Shown: positions 1-6,303, counted from the stretch's first letter. The stretch is 7,612 bases of DNA from Paracoccaceae bacterium (GCA_003551745.1 PUNI01000240.1:1-7612); one strand, 5' to 3'. The notes: generated by a model not told the origin, from the sequence alone. Numbers and translations: made by a program.

Positions 1-229
1 CGACATGCGCGGCGCTGAAGGTCATCGGGTTGAACGGGTTGTCGACGAAGCGCAGCCCTGCCGCCTCAACCGCCGCCCGCAGTTCTTCGGCCGACAGTTC
101 GGGCGGGTTTTCGCCGTCGGGCCGGTTGTTGATCACCGTCGTGTAGCAGGCTGCCGCGATCTCCGCGACATGCTCGGGGGAGATCTGCGGCGAGACGGCG
201 TAACGGTCGGATAGCGGGCGGATCTGCAT
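1..229 (-). CDS. TIGR01244/DUF442 family sulfur transferase or phosphatase-like protein (partial, N-terminal part)
   Basis: About 76 N-terminal residues are visible; the gene runs off the left edge. The protein starts MQIRPLSDRYAVSPQI and carries the motif TVINNRPDGE near residues 30-40, typical of the DUF442/TIGR01244 family. This family has a rhodanese/tyrosine-phosphatase-like fold and is often found next to, or fused with, a persulfide dioxygenase-type metallo-beta-lactamase (Blh). The catalytic Cys-containing P-loop of the family lies further downstream and is not in the window. Two adjacent ATGs exist (232-230 and 229-227). The second is preferred because the GAGGAG ribosome site (240-235) lies 5 nt before it but only 2 nt before the first. 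The upstream gene's TGA overlaps that site, suggesting translational coupling. Inferred role: cytoplasmic handling of sulfane sulfur released by the neighbouring YeeE/YedE proteins. The exact reaction is uncertain. Confidence 0.85.
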   Translation of the reverse strand, partial: MQIRPLSDRYAVSPQISPEHVAEIAAACYTTVINNRPDGENPPELSAEELRAAVEAAGLRFVDNPFNPMTFSAAHV

Positions 230-234
230 CATCA

Positions 235-241
235 CTCCTCA
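235..241 (-). promoter_or_regulatory. Shine-Dalgarno GAGGAG overlapping the stop codon of the upstream gene
   Basis: Read on the minus strand, TGA (241-239) of the YeeE/YedE gene runs straight into GGAG, then TG, then two in-frame ATGs. The stop codon therefore forms part of the ribosome site of the DUF442 gene. This decides the start (229) and suggests that ribosomes ending on one gene begin the next. Confidence 0.7.
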
Positions 242-673
242 GGCGGCGGCCAGGCGGTCGATCCGGGTGCGTACTCCCGGCGCGGCGAGCATACCCGCGA
301 GCATCGCCAACAGGAAGACGATGCCGCCCAGTCCGCCCCAGGTTATCGAGGCCACTGCCGGGCCCGGGCAGAGACCCACCAGACCCCAGCCGGCGCCAAA
401 CAGCACCGAACCGATCACCAGGTTGTGGCCCAGCCGCGGCTCGGGCTTGGCGGGAAAGTCGCCGCCGAGGGCGGGACGGGCCCGGCGTTCGGCGATGATC
501 CAGGCGACCGCCATCGGCAGGATCGCGCCGCCCAGCACGAAGGCCAGCGTCGGGTCCCAGTCGCCGAACACATCGAGCCAGCCCTGCACCTTGTTGGTGT
601 CGGTCATCCCCGAGATCAGGAGCCCGGCGCCGAAGAGGCCGCCGGCGAAGAAGGCAAAGAGCGCGCGCGTCAT
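239..673 (-). CDS. YeeE/YedE family membrane protein, GLCPGPA-type half (DUF6691-like)
   Basis: 144 aa, an integral inner-membrane protein with about four hydrophobic segments (roughly residues 4-22, 42-61, 82-101 and 112-131). It has the family start G-x-G-LLISGMTDTNKVQGWLDV (residues 15-35) and the conserved GLCPGPA motif with Cys102. In the YeeE/YedE sulfur-transport family, conserved cysteines in such loops are proposed to relay thiosulfate or sulfane sulfur across the membrane. Full-length members are about twice this size; here the family is split into two adjacent genes, and this is the second half. The ATG (673-671) lies 1 nt after the stop of the partner gene, so the two are almost certainly co-translated and probably form one transporter. 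The substrate (thiosulfate, persulfide or other) cannot be told from sequence. Confidence 0.9.
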   Translation of the reverse strand: MTRALFAFFAGGLFGAGLLISGMTDTNKVQGWLDVFGDWDPTLAFVLGGAILPMAVAWIIAERRARPALGGDFPAKPEPRLGHNLVIGSVLFGAGWGLVGLCPGPAVASITWGGLGGIVFLLAMLAGMLAAPGVRTRIDRLAAA

Positions 674-674
674 G

Positions 675-1106
675 TCAGATCACCCCCAGGAGATGCTTGA
701 AGAGAACCACCGAGATGCCCCCGGCCAGCAGGTAGAAGACGGTCGCCACCATGCCCCGCAGCGACAGCCGCGAGATCCCGCAGACGCCGTGGCCGGAGGT
801 GCAGCCATTGGCCAGCCGCGTGCCGATGCCCACGAGCAGGCCCGCAGCCACGATTGCTGCCCAGTTTCCGGTGATGTTGGTCGAGATCCCCGGCCAGAAG
901 GCCAGCGCCAGTGCACCCGGCACCAGCACGAGCCCGGCGAGGAAGGCCCCCCGCTCGGCCCAGTTGCCCCAGCCCGAGCGGTCGACAAGCCCGCCCAGAA
1001 TGCCGCTGGCGCCCATGATGCGGCCGTTCACCAGCAGAAAAAGCGCCGCCGCGACACCGATCATCAGCCCGCCGGCGAACCCCCATATCCAGTCCTGTTC
1101 GATCAT
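675..1106 (-). CDS. YeeE/YedE family membrane protein, NGCTSGHGVCG-type half
   Basis: 143 aa from the ATG at 1106. The hallmark NGCTSGHGVCG motif (residues 100-110, Cys102 and Cys109) sits between hydrophobic helices. Earlier segments include GASGILGGL (residues 32-40), also typical of the family. It is the first gene of a leftward operon with the GLCPGPA-type half and a DUF442 protein. Family knowledge: such pairs move thiosulfate or related reduced sulfur species across the inner membrane. The frame remains open up to 1184, but 1106 is chosen because GGGAG lies 6 nt upstream and the extra 26 residues are not hydrophobic or family-like. The upstream region carries a SqrR/BigR-like half-site pair and an AT-rich segment, so sulfide- or persulfide-inducible control is likely but unproven. 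Confidence 0.9.
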   Translation of the reverse strand: MIEQDWIWGFAGGLMIGVAAALFLLVNGRIMGASGILGGLVDRSGWGNWAERGAFLAGLVLVPGALALAFWPGISTNITGNWAAIVAAGLLVGIGTRLANGCTSGHGVCGISRLSLRGMVATVFYLLAGGISVVLFKHLLGVI

Positions 1107-1177
1107 CTCTTGCTCCCGATACGCATCTGCGCCCCGGCCGGGCGCGCTCGCAAAGACACATAGGGGATTCGAGATAT

Positions 1178-1193
1178 ATTGCAAGCTGTGAAT
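1178..1193. promoter_or_regulatory. Candidate SqrR/BigR-type (ArsR family) operator
   Basis: The top strand reads ATTG-N8-GAAT. SqrR of Rhodobacter is described as recognising ATTC-N8-GAAT, so this is a one-mismatch match. It lies 72 nt before the first YeeE/YedE start, in the most AT-rich stretch of the neighbourhood (about 1155-1218), where a promoter for the leftward operon is expected. No clean -35/-10 pair could be assigned. The operator call rests on the motif plus the sulfur-handling nature of the operon; no sqrR/bigR gene is in the window. Confidence 0.45.
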
Positions 1194-1213
1194 GTGAAAT
1201 CCGTACGCGCAAA

Positions 1214-1227
1214 TTGATGCAGGTCAA
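1214..1227. promoter_or_regulatory. FNR/FnrL-type box
   Basis: TTGAT-GCAG-GTCAA matches the Crp/Fnr-family consensus TTGAT-N4-ATCAA at 9 of 10 positions, and the variant GTCAA half-site is common for alphaproteobacterial FnrL-type regulators. It lies between divergent genes: its centre is about 114 nt from the YeeE/YedE start and about 161 nt from the start of the Cys-cluster gene. On the top strand a weak -10-like TAGGCT (1249-1254) sits within 1 nt of the spacing expected for an activator site centred at -41.5, favouring control of the Cys-cluster gene. Control by Dnr/NnrR-type relatives cannot be excluded. Confidence 0.6.
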
Positions 1228-1381
1228 GGTTTGGACGAGATGCGCCCGTAGGCTCCATCCTACCGGCATGCCACAAGCGACCCGAGTCGCGTCAGGGTTG
1301 CGGCGGCCGGCAAGGTTCCGCAGGGGCCCGGCGATCCGGGCAACCGGGCGGGCGCAACGGGAACCGGAGGGAGGACGAAGC

Positions 1382-1732
1382 ATGGCATCGGCGGCGCACA
1401 GCTTCGGCACGGACTGGCTTGACGACGTCCAGCGCGATCCCCGAACCATGGGTGCCTTCCGGCGACGTATCGAGGTGCTGCTGCGCGATGCCGCGGTTGC
1501 GCGCCGCGTCTCGCGGCGTCTTGGCACGCAGTCGGCCGATCAGGCGGTGGAAGAGACGAAACAGGCGGACACGGCGCGGTGCCGTTGTGCGTCGGAATCG
1601 CCCTTCGGTGTGCTGCGCGGTCAGTCGATCTTCGGCCTGTGCAATTGCGAGCGCCAATGCCCGCTGATGCCGGTCGAATTTGCCCGTCTGGGGGCGGTGC
1701 CCAGGCTCGCGGAGGGGCTGCACGCCCATTAG
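1382..1732 (+). CDS. Hypothetical protein with five-cysteine cluster (CxC-x17-CxC-x3-C)
   Basis: 116 aa; function not recognised. The start is fixed by a strong purine-rich site (GGAGGGAGGA, 1366-1375) 6 nt before the ATG; the frame is open further upstream, but that part has poor coding character. The N-terminal half (residues 10-60) is charged and probably helical, with an Arg-rich stretch (28-47). The C-terminal half holds Cys67, Cys69, Cys87, Cys89 and Cys93, the last three as CNCERQC followed by PLMP. Such spacing could bind zinc or an iron-sulfur cluster; that is inference. There is no signal peptide or membrane segment, so it is probably cytoplasmic. Codons are strongly G/C-ending throughout, supporting a real gene. 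An FNR-type box lies upstream and could make it oxygen-regulated. It converges with a small membrane-protein gene, with 12 bp between the stops. Confidence 0.75.
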   Translation: MASAAHSFGTDWLDDVQRDPRTMGAFRRRIEVLLRDAAVARRVSRRLGTQSADQAVEETKQADTARCRCASESPFGVLRGQSIFGLCNCERQCPLMPVEFARLGAVPRLAEGLHAH

Positions 1733-1744
1733 CGCGGCGCGTCT

Positions 1745-1966
1745 TCAGCCCAGCAAGAGACCGATCACCACCATCATCAGGCCGAGCGCGGACACGCCAA
1801 GCGCCGCGAGGTTGGTCACCACGGCCCGCTGCAGCCGCATGCGCAGCGCAGCCTCACCGGCGCGGCGTGCACGGATCACCTCGATCACGGTCCAGAGCAG
1901 GAGCCCCACTCCCGCCACCGTGACCGCCGCGCCGCCCCAGATCAGCCATGCCATGCCGAGCCCCAC
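1745..1966 (-). CDS. Small two-helix membrane protein, hypothetical
   Basis: About 73 aa, of unknown function. Two clear hydrophobic segments, one beginning MAWLIWGGAAVTVAG and a C-terminal one rich in Leu, Val and Gly, flank a short basic cytoplasmic loop (IRARRAG...RMRLQRA). By the positive-inside rule both ends face the periplasm. The start is uncertain. A GTG at 1966 has GGAGAAGG 6-10 nt upstream and is preferred. An ATG at 1954 lacks a good ribosome site, and an ATG at 1987 would add an Arg-rich leader without one. The opposite strand is also open but encodes a low-complexity, Arg/Pro/Ser-rich sequence, as expected for a shadow. No family was recognised. Confidence 0.6.
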   Translation of the reverse strand: MGLGMAWLIWGGAAVTVAGVGLLLWTVIEVIRARRAGEAALRMRLQRAVVTNLAALGVSALGLMMVVIGLLLG

Positions 1967-2815
1967 TCGCCGCCTTCTCCGGGGCATCGGCTAGAGCAGC
2001 CGGGCGGCCCGAGCAAGCCCGTCGCGACCCGTCTTGCTGGAGGCGCGACGGCGTGGCTTTGTGCTGGGAGGCTTTGGGCGTGGCGCCCGCGCATGAGATT
2101 CTCGATGGGGGATTTGGGGTGTCCGTCGAGCTTGGCGCGGGGCGTGGCGGCTATGCGATCAACCGCGTTCATGCGGGGCAGCTTGCAGGATGAGGCGGTC
2201 CCGAAGGCAGCGTGGGAGGCTGCTGTTCCGACGAATGATCAACGAGGCTAGCATCGCCCAGATCTCGGTGCCCGTCTCGCTGCCGGGCGAAGCCCGAACG
2301 CCCGGGTCCGCCACGAGTTCGGCGCCAAGTTCAGCCTCGCCGCCATCCTCGATAGTGGCGTTCTCCTTGGCGCGCGCTCCATGCCCGACAACGACTGCGA
2401 CGGCCACACCCTGGTGAGGCGCTGGCGAGGCCGGAAACCCTCGGCGGTTGCCGTACCGCCCTCGCCGTGGTCGCTTAGCACAGCGATGGATCGCGCTGCC
2501 TGACCAGCGGTCGAGACGAGCTTTGAAAGCGGGGGAGATGCGACCTGTACCATCAAGCGTTGGCCAGCATGACGTTATGCCCTGCAAGACCCTCGCCCAT
2601 CTCGGGCCGTTGTCGGCCCTCCCGCCGGCGGTTATCATGGCCAGCCTCGACCCCTCGGAACCGCGCCACAACAGCCGATCAGCCGCCCAAACGACCTGGT
2701 CAGGGCGAACTCATGAGCGGCAGGAGGTGGTCGGCGCCGCGCTTACGTCTTGCTGGAGCCGGCTGCGGGCGATAACCGGTGCGCCGACGCAGTTCAACCG
2801 CTTCCGGAGATCCCG
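1967..2815. other. Long stretch with no intact gene; decayed DNA containing an IS5-type remnant
   Basis: About 850 bp in which no frame on either strand combines a ribosome site, family-like sequence and the strong codon bias of the neighbouring genes. Several frames are open for 70-170 codons, but their translations are rich in Arg, Pro, Ser and Ala and look random. The middle holds a recognisable IS5-family transposase fragment broken by frameshifts. On the minus strand about 2172-2070, a fragment (NAVDRIAATPRAKLDGHP...IENLM) faintly resembles a transposase C-terminus but was not identified. No tRNA, terminal inverted repeats or target duplication was found by eye. Confidence 0.55.
2285..2480 (+). 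pseudogene. Remnant of IS5-family (DDE) transposase, frameshifted
   Basis: In one frame (2303-2416) the translation reads RVRHEFGAKFSLAA, then GVLLGARSMP, then DNDCDGHTL. This corresponds to the conserved IS5-family block around YEFGVKVS...GARSFPGNPYDGHTL. After a shift of frame near 2414, EALARPETL and CRTALAVV (2416-2475) continue the same alignment (family: LEQVEIL...PALAVVDRGYRGH), followed at once by a TAG at 2476. Upstream, GEA in the third frame (about 2286-2294) may be the family's GKGKA motif, implying a second indel near 2295-2302. The N-terminal helix-turn-helix part and the C-terminal catalytic Glu region were not found, so it is a decayed internal fragment and not a working element. 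Confidence 0.7.
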
Positions 2816-3085
2816 ATGACCGATGCCGCCACCGATCCCGCCGCTGCCGCCTATGCTGTCACCGCCGAGGATCTGCGCCAGTTCATCGAGCAGTTCGAGG
2901 CGCTGGAGGCGCAGAAGAAGGAGATCGCCGATCACCAGAAGGATGTCATGGCCGAGGCCAAGGCCCGCGGCTATGACACGCGGGTGATGCGCAAGGTCAT
3001 CGCGCTGCGCAAGCGCAAGCCCGACGAGATTGCCGAGGAAGAGGCGGTGCTCGAGATGTACAAGGCCGCGCTCGGCATGGTTTGA
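2816..3085 (+). CDS. gapR: GapR-like DUF2312 (UPF0335) nucleoid-associated protein
   Basis: 89 aa, the usual size of the family. The core runs from AYAVTAEDLRQFIEQFEALE (residues 12-31) through EIADHQKDVMAEAKARGYD (36-54) to MRKVIALRKRKPDE (58-71) and a final EMYKAALG. All are characteristic of DUF2312. Residues 17-50 form a long amphipathic helix suited to coiled-coil assembly. In Caulobacter, GapR is a small chromosome-binding protein that forms a multimeric clamp on overtwisted or AT-rich DNA and stimulates type II topoisomerases ahead of replication. The basic RKRK segment fits DNA contact. The start is supported by GGAGA (2806-2810) 5 nt before the ATG. It lies just downstream of a decayed IS segment and converges with the TlpA-type gene. 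Confidence 0.9.
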   Translation: MTDAATDPAAAAYAVTAEDLRQFIEQFEALEAQKKEIADHQKDVMAEAKARGYDTRVMRKVIALRKRKPDEIAEEEAVLEMYKAALGMV

Positions 3086-3136
3086 GGACGCCGCAGCCTG
3101 CCCCGGGGGCCGGCATCGGCGCGGGTCACGGCGTCC
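3086..3136. terminator. Possible hairpin between convergent gapR-like and TlpA-type genes
   Basis: GGACGCCG (3086-3093), directly after the gapR-like stop, is perfectly complementary to CGGCGTCC (3129-3136), which spans the TlpA-type gene's stop region. The intervening 35 nt are GC-rich and can fold further. A shared two-way terminator is plausible by position, but there is no T-tract and the loop is long. Confidence 0.3.
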
Positions 3137-3968
3137 CCTGTGTCGGGGGTTCCGCTGCGGTGGTGAGCCTCTGCAGGGCTGCCGCGAAGGCCTCGCGCGA
3201 GATCTCGCCGACATGCTTCTCGCGCAGACGGCCCTCCGCGTCGAGGAACACCGTCGTCGGCAGGCCCATCGCGCCGTAGTGGCGGCCGAGGACACCGGCA
3301 TCGTCCAGCACGACGAGATCCAGCTGCAACCCTTCGGAGGCGAAAAACAGCCCCACCCGCTGCGCCGGCTCGCGCTGGTTGGCAAAGACGACATCGACGC
3401 CGGGGTGCCCGGCGGCGACCTCGGCCATCATGGGAAGCTCGCGGCGGCAGGGTGCACACCATGTTGCCCAGAGGTTGAGAACCAGCGGCCGACCGTCGCG
3501 CTCGATCAGCGAGATCTCGCGTCCGTCGATGGCGGTGAAGATCTGCGGGGGCGGCGGCGGCGCCTCCAGCGGGCCCCGCAGCATCAGCACGCCGGACCAG
3601 CCGGCCAGCCCCAGCACGAGCGACAGCGCCACCGGCCGGAGTATGTCGCGCCCCCGGCCCAACTCCAGCGCGCTGACGAGTCCCGCCGCCACCAGCGCCG
3701 CCTGTGCCGAGAAGCCGCCCTGCCAGAAGGCGAGCGCCCGCCAGGGCTCGCCCGCGAAACTCTCCCAGTGCGCCAGCACATGCATCCCGCGCCCGGCGAC
3801 GAAACCGACCAGCAGCACCCGCCAGGACCACGCCTCCAGCCGTCGCCGGGCCAGCACGTTCAGCCGCCGGCCCAGCCACCAAACCGCCAGCAGGAAGAGG
3901 GCCACGCCGGCCAGCGCCGCGAAACGCTCCAGCGCGAAGACGAAGGGTCCGAGACGCACGGCATCCAT
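3126..3968 (-). CDS. Membrane-anchored TlpA-type thiol-disulfide reductase with N-terminal Lgt-like domain
   Basis: 280 aa from ATG 3968. Residues 1-132 contain about four membrane helices. [13 protein letters not shown] (59-71) and [14 protein letters not shown] (79-92) resemble the phospholipid-binding part of prolipoprotein diacylglyceryl transferase (Lgt: GARLGYV, then WQGGMSFHGGL). The Lgt His-containing HGG signature is replaced here, so transferase activity is unlikely. After a Pro-rich linker (137-141), a thioredoxin-like domain (142-270) carries the active site WCAPC (170-174) and the cis-Pro loop GLPTTV (235-240), as in TlpA/ResA proteins. These reduce periplasmic disulfides, for example in cytochrome c or copper-site maturation. 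The domain should face the periplasm. Start 3968 is chosen because upstream codons are not membrane-like and overlap metG; its ribosome site is weak. It is divergent from metG (100 bp) and convergent with the gapR-like gene. Confidence 0.85.
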   Translation of the reverse strand: MDAVRLGPFVFALERFAALAGVALFLLAVWWLGRRLNVLARRRLEAWSWRVLLVGFVAGRGMHVLAHWESFAGEPWRALAFWQGGFSAQAALVAAGLVSALELGRGRDILRPVALSLVLGLAGWSGVLMLRGPLEAPPPPPQIFTAIDGREISLIERDGRPLVLNLWATWCAPCRRELPMMAEVAAGHPGVDVVFANQREPAQRVGLFFASEGLQLDLVVLDDAGVLGRHYGAMGLPTTVFLDAEGRLREKHVGEISREAFAAALQRLTTAAEPPTQGTP

Positions 3969-4004
3969 GCGCCGGTTTCTGCCGGCCGCGGCGCGGCGAT
4001 GCAA

Positions 4005-4029
4005 CCGCGGCGTCTGGCACCCGCCGCGG
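4005..4029. repeat. 8-bp inverted repeat in the TlpA-type/metG divergent intergenic region
   Basis: CCGCGGCG (4005-4012) and CGCCGCGG (4022-4029) are perfect complements around a 9-nt loop. It lies 39 nt before the metG ATG, so it would sit in the metG leader or promoter. Role unknown; very GC-rich sequence can produce such repeats by chance. Confidence 0.35.
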
Positions 4030-4068
4030 CTTCCGGCTAAACGGACCGCCGGCACCGCGGAGCTGGGC

Positions 4069-5787
4069 ATGGCACGAATTCTGATCACCTCGGCGCTTCC
4101 CTACATCAACGGGATCAAGCACCTCGGCAACCTCGTGGGCAGCCAGCTTCCGGCCGACCTCTATGCCCGCTACTGCCGCGCCCGCGGCCATGAGGTGATG
4201 TTCATTTGCGCGACCGACGAGCATGGCACGCCCGCCGAGCTCGCCGCAGCCAAGGCGGACCAGCCGGTGGCCGAGTACTGCGCCGAGATGCATGAGGTGC
4301 AGAAGCGGCTGGCCGAGGGCTTCGGGCTGTCCTTCGACCATTTCGGCCGCTCCTCCTCGGCGCGCAACCACGGGCTGACCCAGCATTTCGCCGGCCGGCT
4401 GGCCGACAAGGGGCTCATCGAGGAGGTGGAGGAGGTTCAGGTCTATTCCCCGGACGACGGCCGCTTCCTGCCCGATCGCTACATCGAGGGCACCTGTCCG
4501 GCCTGCGGCTACGAGAAGGCGCGCGGCGATCAGTGCGAGAACTGCACCAAGCAGTTGACGCCCCGGGAACTCATCAACCCGCGCTCGGCGATTTCGGGAG
4601 CGACGGATCTGGAGCTGCGGCCGACCAAGCACCTCTACCTGCGCCAGTCGGCGCTGCGTGAGCGGCTCGACAAATGGATCGACTCGCAGCGCGGCTGGCC
4701 GATCCTGACCACTTCGATCGCCAAGAAGTGGCTGCACGACGGCGACGGGCTGCAGGACCGCGGCATCACACGCGACCTCGACTGGGGCGTGCCGGTGCGG
4801 CGGGGCGACCAGCCGTGGCCGGGGATGGAGGGCAAGGTCTTCTATGTCTGGTTCGACGCGCCCATCGAATACATCGCCGCCACCGCCGAATGGGCCGATG
4901 CGCACGGGCTGCCGGATGCGGCGTGGCGGCGCTGGTGGCGCACCGACGAGGGCGCGGGCGACGTCCGCTACGTCCAGTTCATGGGCAAGGACAACGTGCC
5001 CTTCCACACGCTGTCCTTCCCCGCCACGCTGATGGGCTCGGGCGAGCCGTGGAAGCTCGTCGACTACATCAAGTCGTTCAACTATCTCACGTACGACGGC
5101 GGGCAGTTTTCCACCTCCCAGGGCCGCGGCGTCTTCATGGACGATGCGCTGGAGCTGCTGCCTGGCGACTACTGGCGCTGGTGGCTCCTCTCCCACGCCC
5201 CCGAGACCGGGGACAGCGAGTTCACCTGGGAGAACTTCCAGGCCTCGGTGAACAAGGATCTGGCCGACGTCCTGGGCAACTTCGTCAGCCGCGTGACCAA
5301 GTTCTGCGCCGCCCGCTTCGGCGCCGAAGTGCCCGGCGAGGGCGACCTGGGCGCGCTGGAGCATGTGGTGGCCGACGAGCTTTCCACGCGGATCGCGGCC
5401 TATGACGGCCACATGGCGGCGATGGAGGTGCGCAAGGCGGCATCGGAGCTGCGCGCGATCTGGGTGATCGGCAACGAGTATCTGCAGGAGGCCGCCCCCT
5501 GGGCCACGATCAAGGCTGACAGGGCCCAGGCCGCCACGCAGATCCGCTTCGCCCTGAACCTCATCCGCATCTACGCCGTGCTCTCGCGCCCGTTCCTGCC
5601 CGCGACCGCCGGACGGATAATGGCGACGCTGAACTGCGTCGACTGGACCTGGCCGGACAGGATCGAGAGCGCTCTGGCGACCCTGCCGGGCGGGCATGGC
5701 TTCGAGGTTCCGGCGATGCTGTTCCGCAAGATCACCGACGAGGAGCGGGCCGACTGGAAGACGCGGTTCGGAGGCCACCGCGCCTGA
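4069..5787 (+). CDS. metG: Methionyl-tRNA synthetase
   Basis: 572 aa cytoplasmic class I aminoacyl-tRNA synthetase that charges initiator and elongator tRNA-Met with methionine. The Rossmann fold opens with [24 protein letters not shown] (residues 18-21) is the HIGH motif. A zinc knuckle is present as Cys143-x2-Cys146-x9-Cys156-x2-Cys159. The KMSKS loop reads FSTSQGRG (347-354), where the usual Lys positions are altered, a form found in alphaproteobacterial MetRS. The anticodon-binding helical domain follows ([22 protein letters not shown]... to the end). There is no C-terminal Trbp111/EMAP-like tRNA-binding domain, which fits the length. GGAG (4059-4062) sits 6 nt before the ATG, and the frame upstream of it is the antisense of the TlpA-type gene. 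It is divergent from that gene. Confidence 0.97.
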   Translation: MARILITSALPYINGIKHLGNLVGSQLPADLYARYCRARGHEVMFICATDEHGTPAELAAAKADQPVAEYCAEMHEVQKRLAEGFGLSFDHFGRSSSARNHGLTQHFAGRLADKGLIEEVEEVQVYSPDDGRFLPDRYIEGTCPACGYEKARGDQCENCTKQLTPRELINPRSAISGATDLELRPTKHLYLRQSALRERLDKWIDSQRGWPILTTSIAKKWLHDGDGLQDRGITRDLDWGVPVRRGDQPWPGMEGKVFYVWFDAPIEYIAATAEWADAHGLPDAAWRRWWRTDEGAGDVRYVQFMGKDNVPFHTLSFPATLMGSGEPWKLVDYIKSFNYLTYDGGQFSTSQGRGVFMDDALELLPGDYWRWWLLSHAPETGDSEFTWENFQASVNKDLADVLGNFVSRVTKFCAARFGAEVPGEGDLGALEHVVADELSTRIAAYDGHMAAMEVRKAASELRAIWVIGNEYLQEAAPWATIKADRAQAATQIRFALNLIRIYAVLSRPFLPATAGRIMATLNCVDWTWPDRIESALATLPGGHGFEVPAMLFRKITDEERADWKTRFGGHRA

Positions 5788-5874
5788 CGCGCCCGTGAGC
5801 GGGGCTTGGACCGTTTTCCGCCTCCCCCTAGCTTGAGGTCAGGGACTGGCAGTCTGGCAGAGAGGGAGGCCGCA

Positions 5875-6303
5875 ATGACAGACCGCTCGCATCGCGCGGA
5901 AGAGGCGCGTCGGAAGATCCTCGAGTCGGGGGATCGGGAACTCATCAACCGGCTGCATCTGCTGGAGGCGACCGCAGGCCAGGCGCCCGGCGGTCAGCCG
6001 GCCACGCCCGCGGCGCCGGCTGCGCGGCAGGGTGGCGGGCCGGGACTGCTGGGCACCGGTCTCGCCGTGGCCGGTGGCGCCTATCTCGGCACCGTGCTTG
6101 CCGGCATGACGCTGTCGGGCGAGATGCAGCAGGCCTTCGCCTCGGTTGCGGAGGATCTGGGCATCGATGTCACCGATGCCGATTTCGCCGCCATGGAGGG
6201 CGGCGAGACGGCCGAGACCGGCGAGGTGGTCGAGGCCAGCGAGGACGGCGGTTTCCTTGACGACATGGGCCTCGGCGACATCGGCGACATCTTCGACGTC
6301 TAG
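5875..6303 (+). CDS. Hypothetical protein with glycine-rich hydrophobic helix and acidic C-terminus
   Basis: 142 aa; no family recognised with confidence. Residues 1-35 form a charged, probably helical N-terminus (EEARRKILESGDRELINRL). Residues 36-55 are a Pro/Ala/Gly-rich linker. Residues 56-80 are hydrophobic with regularly spaced glycines (GLLGTGLAVAGGAYLGTVLAG), a glycine-zipper-like membrane segment. The tail (93-142) is highly acidic, with almost no basic residues and repeated GDIGDIF-like ends. The architecture recalls DUF2076-type and other glycine-zipper proteins, but the match is too weak to name it. The start is supported by GAGGGAGG (5862-5869) 5 nt before the ATG. It lies 87 bp after metG on the same strand and may be co-transcribed. 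A strong hairpin follows its stop. Confidence 0.75.
   Translation: MTDRSHRAEEARRKILESGDRELINRLHLLEATAGQAPGGQPATPAAPAARQGGGPGLLGTGLAVAGGAYLGTVLAGMTLSGEMQQAFASVAEDLGIDVTDADFAAMEGGETAETGEVVEASEDGGFLDDMGLGDIGDIFDV

Noticed and set aside
1199..1227. A sigma70-type promoter with TTGACC (1227-1222, minus strand) as -35
   Set aside because: No acceptable -10 hexamer at 16-18 nt spacing; the TTGACC is better explained as half of the FNR-type box.
1292..1729. A 145-codon minus-strand frame opposite the Cys-cluster gene
   Set aside because: No ribosome site and a random-looking Arg-rich translation, whereas the plus strand has a strong Shine-Dalgarno sequence and a structured Cys motif.
2159..2671. 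A 170-codon minus-strand frame in the gene-free stretch
   Set aside because: It runs antisense across the IS5-type remnant and has no family-like segment; judged to be chance openness in GC-rich DNA.
2448..2819. A 123-codon plus-strand frame ending just after the gapR-like start
   Set aside because: No ribosome site, no recognisable sequence, and it overlaps both the transposase remnant and the gapR ribosome site.
3030..4040. A 336-codon open frame on the plus strand opposite the TlpA-type gene
   Set aside because: Antisense shadow of a gene with a clear WCAPC thioredoxin domain; the translation is rich in Arg, Pro, Gln and His and has no recognisable family.
2971..5778. A 935-codon open frame on the minus strand opposite metG and overlapping the TlpA-type gene region
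   Set aside because: It is antisense to metG, which has unmistakable catalytic motifs. The translation is low-complexity (Arg, Gly, Ala, His rich), as expected when a high-GC gene is read on the other strand.
5788..5874. Possible terminator after metG (CCCG-TGAG-CGGG at 5792-5803, with GTTTT further on)
   Set aside because: Only a 4-bp stem, and the T-run is about 10 nt away; too weak to call.
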